From the NCBI GenBank assembly GCA_035524095.1, contig DATKPK010000174.1, positions 1 through 9,216 on the forward strand: DNA of 9,216 nt, in the 5' to 3' direction. This document shows, one piece after another, positions 1 through 5,452 of the stretch (its first letter is position 1; each line of letters opens with the position of its first letter). Under the pieces are notes generated by a model that saw nothing but the letters and a program-made list of their open reading frames with translations, was not told where the DNA came from and searched no databases. Source of the DNA: DATJUF01 sp035524095. Its GTDB lineage: Bacteria; Desulfobacterota; Binatia; Binatales; Binataceae. The position numbers and the translations under genes were made by a program.

Positions 1-153
1 TCTTACTCGCTCTGATGGTCCAAGCGCGGCGAGTTAACCGAAATCCCTCACATTTTGGCGAAACGGGTCTGAAGCAGGCTAGATCATTTAGCCGATCTGA
101 CACCGGCACATTCATTGCTGTTCCTCTAATACTACAAAGAGGGCAATCAAGCG

Positions 154-169
154 CCTCAATTTGAGGAGG
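154..169 (+). promoter_or_regulatory. Ribosome binding site overlapped by a short inverted repeat
   Basis: The SD AGGAGG at 164-169 partly overlaps a 13-base inverted repeat, CCTCAA (154-159), T, TTGAGG (161-166). In RNA this could fold into a 5-bp stem with a 3-base loop that pairs the first GAGG of the SD. A further CCTCT/AGAGG pair lies just upstream at 123-127 and 138-142. The arrangement could tune translation of the four-Cys protein or act as an operator, but the stems are short and may be chance. Confidence 0.35.
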
Positions 170-175
170 AGCCAA

Positions 176-397
176 ATGAGCAATGCGTGGGGACTTTGTA
201 AGGATTGTAAATGGTGGCAGGTGGAGCCGAAAGCGGTGTCATCCAATACGACTTTAGGGGAATGTATCGACAAGGAATTGCAATCGTTCAAATTGCGAGT
301 CTCGGGAGCAAGTGGATGTAATCGATTCATGGAAGGCGAACCGGCGCATGCGAAGGGATCGAGTGAAGCACCGCCGACAGCGAAGCCGCAAAGGTAA
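176..397 (+). CDS. Small four-cysteine protein, probable metal-binding, function unknown
   Basis: This 73-residue protein is not one I can name. The ATG at 176 is chosen because a full Shine-Dalgarno AGGAGG lies at 164-169, six bases upstream; the in-frame TTG at 161 would put the SD inside the coding region. Four cysteines are visible, at residues 8, 11, 30 and 48: a CKDCKWW motif near the N-terminus, a single Cys in LGEC, and GCNRF. A CxxC pair followed by two spaced cysteines suits a small zinc-ribbon-like or other metal site, which is inference. The tail from about residue 52 is polar and probably disordered. There is no signal peptide or membrane segment, so it is probably cytoplasmic. 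A second small gene follows 53 bases downstream on the same strand. The coding call is fairly firm; the function is not. Confidence 0.72.
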   Translation: MSNAWGLCKDCKWWQVEPKAVSSNTTLGECIDKELQSFKLRVSGASGCNRFMEGEPAHAKGSSEAPPTAKPQR

Positions 398-450
398 AAT
401 CGGGCGTGGTTGCAAAGATAAGCCCCGGCGCTTCGAGGAGATGAACGAGG

Positions 451-627
451 ATGTCGAGCATGTGGATCCGTCGGCGTTGGTTACTCAAGAAGCTGGCCGA
501 CGGTTCCATTTGGCACCGCATGAATGATGCTTTCCAACCGGGTTCAATATACTACGTAGCCAGCTCCGTGATGATCGCCTGTGCAATAATATATTTGCTG
601 GTTTCGATGGATTTGCATCCGGGCTAG
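451..627 (+). CDS. Small single-span membrane protein, function unknown
   Basis: This is a 58-codon open frame on the same strand as the four-Cys gene, starting 53 bases after its stop. The ATG at 451 has GAGGAG at 435-440, ten bases upstream. A second in-frame ATG at 460 has GAGG at 447-450, nine bases upstream, so either start is possible. The first 20 residues are basic (WIRRRWLLKK). One hydrophobic stretch of about 21 residues (YYVASSVMIACAIIYLLVS, about residues 34-54) should span the membrane, leaving a very short tail (MDLHPG). The basic N-terminus suggests N-in orientation. I do not recognise the family. A competing frame from 312 overlaps it but is extremely Arg/Lys-rich and lacks a properly spaced SD. 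Support rests on the SD and the clear membrane helix. Confidence 0.48.
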   Translation: MSSMWIRRRWLLKKLADGSIWHRMNDAFQPGSIYYVASSVMIACAIIYLLVSMDLHPG

Positions 628-663
628 CACTGGCTAATAGAGATAGAGTGGCTATTTCGGAAG

Positions 664-1059
664 CTATTGCCGGAAAACCATCGCGGCGAAGGCAACGATT
701 CCCAAAACGGAGATCAGGGCTGCAACCAAGCCAGCCAAAGAGCCGGGAGCCTTGGGGTATTGAGCTTTAAGCACACGGATATTGCCACGGTATTCCCAAG
801 TGGCGAGTGCGAGTGCGCCGAGGCCGATGACGACGAGAGACATCGCGAAGCTGCGGGGACCGATCCAGACATAGATGCGGGGATTCCCGGGATTATCGAG
901 CTGAAAGAACTTGTAGATACTGAAGCCGAAAGTGATGAGTGAAGTCGCCGTACGAATCCATGACATCATCAGTTGTTCGTAGGCAATGCGCGTGCGCTCG
1001 AGATCGAAGCGGGCGGCAATAGTCAATTCGGCCGGTTGGGCAATAGGTTGATCGGGCAT
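664..1059 (-). CDS. DUF202 family inner-membrane protein (YidH-like)
   Basis: This 131-residue protein fits the DUF202 family of small three-helix membrane proteins, whose biochemical role is not established. The family signature is visible: a short charged N-terminal segment (FDLERTRIAYEQ), then SWIRTATSLITFGFSIYKFF, in which an Arg precedes the first membrane helix. Hydrophobic spans are at about residues 37-53, 70-88 and 107-128, and the C-terminus is very short. Length matches the family (about 100-130). It lies 63 bases downstream of the RND permease on the same strand and could be the last gene of that transcript, though DUF202 genes occur in many contexts and a functional link is not implied. 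No good SD precedes the ATG, so initiation may be leaderless-like or coupled to upstream translation. The gene is convergent with the small plus-strand membrane gene, with 36 bases between stop codons and no clear terminator. Confidence 0.87.
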   Translation of the reverse strand: MPDQPIAQPAELTIAARFDLERTRIAYEQLMMSWIRTATSLITFGFSIYKFFQLDNPGNPRIYVWIGPRSFAMSLVVIGLGALALATWEYRGNIRVLKAQYPKAPGSLAGLVAALISVLGIVAFAAMVFRQ

Positions 1060-1122
1060 AGAACTAAGCTAGTGGTATGAGACTTCAGGATTGATGAGCG
1101 CGACGGAGTTTCGGATGGCTGA

Positions 1123-4100
1123 CTAGGAAGCGGGCGATTGCGGCGCGGTGATCAAAGGTGCGGGCTGGGCGCGCGAGGCGGATTTGGCGACGAAAGTACC
1201 ACTAACCTTACGCACCGCGATGAAAAACACTGAGACGAACGGGATAGCGATCAGGGTCGAGGCGAGCATGCCGCTGAAGACTACGGTACCCAGTGACTGC
1301 TGGCTAGCCGCGCCAGCGCCGCCAGCGATGGTGAGCGGTACAGTACCGAGGATAAAAGCGATCGAGGTCATGAGGATTGGGCGGAAGCGGCGGCGGGTCG
1401 CCTCGACGGCGGCTTCGACGGTGCTCATCCCTTCGGCGGAGAGATCGCGTGCAAATTCGATGATAAGGATGGCATTCTTGGCAGCGAGCGCGATCATCAG
1501 AACGAGGCCGATCTGAGTATACAAGTCGACTGGGAATTTGCGGACAAAGATACCGGTAAGGATACCGATGAGAGCGGTCGGCACAACTAGAATGACAGCG
1601 ATCGGATCGGTCCAGCTTTCGTACTGAGCGGCGAGCACGAGATACACCAGGGTAACGGAGAGCGCGAAGATGAAATCCGCCTGACTGCCAATCTGTTTTT
1701 CCTGATAGGCGAGACCAGTCCATTCGTAGCCGATGCCGGCGGGCAAGGTCTGATCGGCGAACTGTTCCATCATGTTGAGCGCCTGGCCAGAACTATATTT
1801 AGGCATCGGGATGCCAGTGACAATGGCGGCGGGATAGACGTTGTAGCGAGTTTCGAGCTCCGTGCCGAGCATCCGATGGACACTGACGAGGGCGCCAAGC
1901 GGGACCATCTGGCCGTCGCGATTCGCGACGTAAAGACTAGAGATATCCTGGAGCTCGCGGCGATAATCGGCGGCGGCCTGAACTCTAACTTGAAAGGCCT
2001 GATTATACTTATTGAAGAGATTTACATAAGTGGAGCCGAGATAGGTCTGCAGGGTTTGGGAAATGTCACTGACTTTGACACCCAGCGACTCGGCCATCGT
2101 GCGATCGATATCAAGATAGATTTGCGGGCTGTTGTTGCTAAACGTAGTAAAGCTGAGACGAAGAAAACCCTGATCGCTGCGAGCGCGATCAAGCAGAGCG
2201 AGAGTCGCCTTTTGTAATTCGGCCAAGCCGAGGCTCGCGCGATCTTCGAGGACCATTTGAAAGCCGAAGGCAGTGCCGAGGCCGGGGATGGGCGAAGGCG
2301 GCATCACAGCGAAGGTCGCGGTGCGGATGGCTTTCAGGCGATCCTGAAGGCCGGCGATTATCTTTGCTTGGGTCAGCGAGGCGGGACGCTTGCCGAAATC
2401 TTCATAGATCGCGAAGACGGTGATGAAGTTGGAGAGATTGGCCGAATCGAGCGCGGAGAAACCGCCCATCGTGACCCATCCCTTGATGCCGGGCGCGGTT
2501 TTGAGGATCGCGCTTATGCGATCGGATACTTCGCGGACGCGCGGCTGAGACGAACCCTCAGGAAGCTCAGTGGAGATGATGCAATAGCCTTGATCTTCAA
2601 GTGGAAGGAGGGCGGTCGGGTAGATGGAGAAGGCGTAGGCGACCGCAAGAATCACGGTGAAGAAGAGGATGACCATTTTAAAGGGGCGCCGGGTCATCCA
2701 GCCGACGATCATGACGTAGCGATTTTCGACTGCGGAAAAGCCACGGTTGAAGCCACTATAGAACCAGTTGAGTTTTTTATCCTTCGGGCGCGGACGCAGG
2801 TAGAGGGCGCATTGCGTCGGTTTGAGCGTCAGTGCGTTAGCGGCGCTGATAATCGCAGTCGCTGCGATCACGAGGGCGAACTGTCGGAACATCTGGCCGG
2901 TGATGCCCGGCAGAAACGAGGCGGGCAAAAAGACGGCGGTCAGAACGAGGGTGATGCCAAGGACGGGGCCGGTCAGCTCGCCCATCGCCTTGATGGCGGC
3001 GTCTTTGGGGCTCAGGCCTTCCTCAATGTAATGGGAGCAGTTCTCGACGATGACAATCGCGTCGTCGACGACGATGCCGATCGCGAGAATGAGGGCGAAG
3101 AGAGTCATCAGATTGACGGTGAAGCCAAGGAGGGCCATCGCGGCGAAGGCACCGATGATCGTGACGGGGACGGTGGTCGCAGGGACGAGCATCGCGCGAA
3201 AGTTCTGCAAGAAAAGCATGATGACGATAAGGACGAGGATGCCGGCGATGATAAGGGTCTCGTAGACGGCAGAAATCGCCTCACCGATGAAGAGGGTGGT
3301 GTCGTAGAGGGAGCTGTACTTGAGGCCTTGCGGGAAGGTCTTGCTCATCGTGGCCATCAGCTGGCGGACTTCGGTTGCGACCTGGAGAGAATTCGCGCCG
3401 GGGAGCGCGTAGATCGCCATATGGCCGGCGGGCCTGCCGGAGAGGCCGGAGAACAGGGTGAACGACTGCTGATCGAGCTGGATTTTCGCGACGTCTTTCA
3501 GACGGACGATCGGAGTGGCCTGATTAACTTGCGTCTGGTTTACGGGAACCTGGCTGATTGGAGGCGGGGGCGGTTCGCTCTTAATAATGATGTTCTCGAA
3601 TTGGGAGACGTCAGAGAGGCGGCCAAGAGTGTTCACAGTAAACTGGAAGATCTGACCGGAGCCGACAGGCGGGCCACCGATCTGGCCAGAGGCGACCTGG
3701 GTGTTTTGATTGTTGATCGCCTCTTGAACCTGGAGAACGGTCAAGCCGAAAGTCTTAAGTTTGGCCGGATCGAGCCAGATCCGCATGCTGTAGGGGCCGG
3801 CGCCAATAACCTTGACCTGGCCGATGCCGTCGAGGCGCGAAAGCGGATTAACGAGGTTAATCGTCGCGTAATTGCTCAGGTAGGTGGCGCTGAAGCGGTT
3901 GTCGTCGGAATAAAGGCTCTCCATCAGGAGAATGTTGGTCGTGACTTCCTTGACGTTGACGCCCTGATCGCGCACAGGCTGAGGCAACTGCGAGAGTGAG
4001 CCGTTAACGGCGTTCTGGACGAGGGCGAGGGAGGTATCGAGGTCGGTGCCGATCTTGAACGATACGGTGAGCGTATAACTACCGTCGCTGCCACTGGTGG

Positions 4101-4338
4101 ATTGCATATAGATGGCATTTTTGGTGCCGTTGACCGCCTGCTCGATAGGTACACCAACGGTATTGGCGACGGTTGCAGCGCTCGAACCCGGGTAGTTGGT
4201 AGTGACCTGAATCGTAGGCGGGACGATCGGCGGGTATTGCGAGACCGGCAGGGTATAGAGGCATACGACGCCGAGCAGGACGATGATGACCGCCATCACA
4301 TTGGCGAGGACCGGCCGCTCGATGAAAAATTTTGACAT
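1123..4338 (-). CDS. RND multidrug efflux permease, HAE1/AcrB family
   Basis: This complete 1071-residue inner-membrane pump is of the hydrophobe/amphiphile efflux class: a proton-driven trimer that exports drugs and other amphiphiles through an adaptor and a TolC-type channel. It opens with the family start MSKFFIERPVLANV (TM1), followed by periplasmic porter regions, TM2-6 (about 353-510), TM7 (about 553-572), a second periplasmic half, and TM8-12 (about 885-1042). Proton-relay residues are present: Asp425-Asp426 in TM4 (GIVVDDAIVIVEN), Lys954 in TM10 (LAAKNAILIIEFA) and Arg986 in RFRPILMTS, matching Asp407/Asp408, Lys940 and Arg971 of AcrB. It therefore looks functional. GGGAGA about ten bases upstream of the ATG supports the start. 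One oddity is a proline-rich insertion at about 255-274 (EPPPPPISQVP...) before the TPIVRLKDVAKI strand. No adaptor or outer-membrane gene is adjacent. Substrate cannot be deduced from sequence. Confidence 0.97.
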   Translation of the reverse strand: MSKFFIERPVLANVMAVIIVLLGVVCLYTLPVSQYPPIVPPTIQVTTNYPGSSAATVANTVGVPIEQAVNGTKNAIYMQSTSGSDGSYTLTVSFKIGTDLDTSLALVQNAVNGSLSQLPQPVRDQGVNVKEVTTNILLMESLYSDDNRFSATYLSNYATINLVNPLSRLDGIGQVKVIGAGPYSMRIWLDPAKLKTFGLTVLQVQEAINNQNTQVASGQIGGPPVGSGQIFQFTVNTLGRLSDVSQFENIIIKSEPPPPPISQVPVNQTQVNQATPIVRLKDVAKIQLDQQSFTLFSGLSGRPAGHMAIYALPGANSLQVATEVRQLMATMSKTFPQGLKYSSLYDTTLFIGEAISAVYETLIIAGILVLIVIMLFLQNFRAMLVPATTVPVTIIGAFAAMALLGFTVNLMTLFALILAIGIVVDDAIVIVENCSHYIEEGLSPKDAAIKAMGELTGPVLGITLVLTAVFLPASFLPGITGQMFRQFALVIAATAIISAANALTLKPTQCALYLRPRPKDKKLNWFYSGFNRGFSAVENRYVMIVGWMTRRPFKMVILFFTVILAVAYAFSIYPTALLPLEDQGYCIISTELPEGSSQPRVREVSDRISAILKTAPGIKGWVTMGGFSALDSANLSNFITVFAIYEDFGKRPASLTQAKIIAGLQDRLKAIRTATFAVMPPSPIPGLGTAFGFQMVLEDRASLGLAELQKATLALLDRARSDQGFLRLSFTTFSNNSPQIYLDIDRTMAESLGVKVSDISQTLQTYLGSTYVNLFNKYNQAFQVRVQAAADYRRELQDISSLYVANRDGQMVPLGALVSVHRMLGTELETRYNVYPAAIVTGIPMPKYSSGQALNMMEQFADQTLPAGIGYEWTGLAYQEKQIGSQADFIFALSVTLVYLVLAAQYESWTDPIAVILVVPTALIGILTGIFVRKFPVDLYTQIGLVLMIALAAKNAILIIEFARDLSAEGMSTVEAAVEATRRRFRPILMTSIAFILGTVPLTIAGGAGAASQQSLGTVVFSGMLASTLIAIPFVSVFFIAVRKVSGTFVAKSASRAQPAPLITAPQSPAS

Positions 4339-4680
4339 CTATCGTGGTCTCCCGCTCAATCTCCTGCGTTGGCCCGAACCGCTCAACCATCGCGTCGCAG
4401 CTAAAGCCGGAATCAGTTTGGTAGCGGCAGCGAGTTAAGGCAACAGGAGGGGTGGGCGGCTCATGCGTAAACCTTGTCTCCACTCGCGGGCGTCTCAAAT
4501 TCGCCAGGCGGAGAGATGTGGGGATGATCGAAGCAGGTGACCGTAGGGAATAGGACCGGGTTGGCGGCGCTGATGACCTCCCCGTGCTCATGCCGGTTGG
4601 CACTCTTCATTTTGCCGCTCCGCTTCTCCCCGACTTCCTGTTGGTGGCGTGAGGGCGGAAGCGAGTCGAATCGCCGGGAC
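4339..4680. other. Gap between HEAT-repeat gene and RND permease
   Basis: Apart from the possible 49-aa gene and the permease SD, this 342-base stretch shows no firm element. I see no strong stem-loop with a T-tract and no convincing -35/-10 pair on the minus strand, so the promoter of the permease is not located. The roughly 120 bases nearest the permease start (4339-4460) are where a promoter or regulator site would be expected. No TetR- or MarR-type regulator gene is next to the pump. Confidence 0.5.
4461..4610 (-). CDS. Possible 49-aa His/Cys microprotein, function unknown
   Basis: This short open frame lies in the 342-base gap between the HEAT-repeat gene and the RND permease, on the same strand. 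The ATG at 4610 is preceded by GGAG with a seven-base spacer, which is good spacing. Codon composition looks coding: G/C at third positions is about 70 percent by hand count, higher than at second positions, as in the neighbouring permease. The 49-residue product carries two His-x-His motifs (RHEHG near residue 7; FDHPHIS near residue 29) and one Cys at 26 (PTVTCFDHPH), a set of residues that could bind metal. There is no membrane segment or signal peptide. The frame stays open upstream to an ATG at 4694 that overlaps the end of the HEAT gene, but that start lacks an SD. I do not recognise the family, and it may still be a chance frame. Confidence 0.42.
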   Translation of the reverse strand: MKSANRHEHGEVISAANPVLFPTVTCFDHPHISPPGEFETPASGDKVYA

Positions 4681-5244
4681 TCACATGATCCCATTTTTAA
4701 TGTCGGCTAGCGCCTCCTTGAGTTGTGCGGCGACCTCACCGGCAGGTTTTGTTCGCTCGAATTCCCGGAGAACTGCCAGGGATTCTGATCCTCCTATTCT
4801 CGCCAGAGCGAAGATACATTCCGCCTTAAGGCCCGGTTTTTCACCTGACATGATGATTTTGCGGAACAGGGGTATGGGCCGTTTGTCGCGTGCATAGCCG
4901 ACGGCCTCTGCGGCTTCTCCTCGGATTTTCATCGGTTCCTTCTTATCGGCAACAATAGCAATCAAAGCGGGCACGCTGTTCTTCCGGCCCAAGAAAGCAA
5001 GTGTGGAGATCGCCGCAACCCGATTCGTTTTGTCGCGCTTCTGGTCCAGAGCAATGGCCGTGAGTGAATCCGTTCGAACGCGTGTGTTAATCAGGTACTT
5101 TGAGGCCTCGAAGGCCAGGGAGGGATCGCCGTAGCGGATGGCATCGAGTGCGGCGCTAATACTGTCGAAGGTTGAATGTCTGGCGCGAGGTTTCATCGTT
5201 GGTGTCGTCTGTCCATTCGTGGGAGAAGTCGTTGCCGTGACCAT
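4681..5244 (-). CDS. HEAT-repeat protein (PBS-lyase-like HEAT)
   Basis: This 187-residue protein is predicted to be an all-helical solenoid that acts by protein-protein contact. After a Thr/Ser/Pro-rich, probably disordered N-terminus (1-25) come paired helices. At least three HEAT-like units are visible: about residues 74-102 (NRVAAISTLAFLGRKNSVPAL), 104-135 (MKIRGEAAEAVGYARDKRPI) and 136-162 (GLKAECIFALARIGGSESLAVL). Each has the A-helix Arg/Ala pattern, the conserved turn and a Pro/Leu-rich B-helix, close to the bacterial HEAT_2/PBS-lyase type. The last helix runs to the end. No enzymatic motif, signal peptide or membrane span is seen, so a cytoplasmic scaffold is likely. Start choice is uncertain: neither the ATG at 5244 nor the in-frame ATG at residue 17 (MKPRARH) has a clear SD. 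The upstream gene's terminator separates it from the secreted protein gene. Confidence 0.8.
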   Translation of the reverse strand: MVTATTSPTNGQTTPTMKPRARHSTFDSISAALDAIRYGDPSLAFEASKYLINTRVRTDSLTAIALDQKRDKTNRVAAISTLAFLGRKNSVPALIAIVADKKEPMKIRGEAAEAVGYARDKRPIPLFRKIIMSGEKPGLKAECIFALARIGGSESLAVLREFERTKPAGEVAAQLKEALADIKNGIM

Positions 5245-5367
5245 CGGTGAGCTAGCAGTTGACTGTGTAGTTGCTTGCTACCGACCATTTGTAAAGCCAC
5301 GAGGTTCTGCCAGCAGACCAGAAAGCGGACGGCGAATCTTCAGCTCGTCGGGTTCAGGCGGAATGAG

Positions 5368-5403
5368 AAAAATCCCTCCTCCGTTGCCGGAGGAGGGATT
5401 TTT
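5368..5403 (-). terminator. Rho-independent terminator, perfect 16-bp stem
   Basis: This is a perfect inverted repeat: AAAAATCCCTCCTCCG (5368-5383), loop TTGC (5384-5387), and the exact complement (5388-5403). The GC-rich core is flanked by an A-run on one side and a T-run on the other, so it can work in either direction. On the minus strand it ends the transcript of the secreted protein gene, 50 bases past its stop, and insulates the HEAT gene downstream. Confidence 0.9.
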
Positions 5404-5419
5404 GTGTCGCAAGGTTAAA

Positions 5420-5443
5420 GCGCGGAAGGGGTTCCTTCCGCGC
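5420..5443 (-). terminator. Second hairpin in tandem, perfect 10-bp GC-rich stem
   Basis: The inverted repeat GCGCGGAAGG (5420-5429), loop GGTT, CCTTCCGCGC (5434-5443) begins nine bases past the stop codon of the secreted protein gene on the minus strand. It has no T-run of its own, so it is more likely a 3'-end stabilising hairpin or an accessory stem working with the strong terminator 16 bases further on. Confidence 0.65.
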
Positions 5444-5452
5444 GCCACGAGT

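Noticed and set aside
3..166. Open frame entering from the left edge on the plus strand
   Set aside because: It is about 54 codons with no recognisable motif; this length is not unusual by chance, and upstream sequence is missing.
312..527. Arg/Lys-rich plus-strand frame overlapping both small left-end genes
   Set aside because: It begins inside the four-Cys gene with no spaced SD, and its product is low-complexity basic. The frame at 451-627 has better SD spacing and a membrane helix.
2257..3999. Long open frame of 580 codons on the plus strand
   Set aside because: It is fully antisense to the RND permease, and its product is a Glu/Asp/Gly/Arg-rich sequence typical of the shadow of a GC-rich gene. 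No SD or domain is seen.
4079..4603. 174-codon minus-strand frame running into the RND gene
   Set aside because: Its second half is an out-of-frame reading of the permease N-terminus, and the first half has no recognisable feature.
4642..4677. tRNA-like 3' end on the minus strand (GATTCGACTC followed later by CCACCA)
   Set aside because: The T-arm stem does not pair in register, the distance to CCA is wrong and no acceptor or anticodon arm can be found, so it is neither a tRNA nor a clear attachment site.
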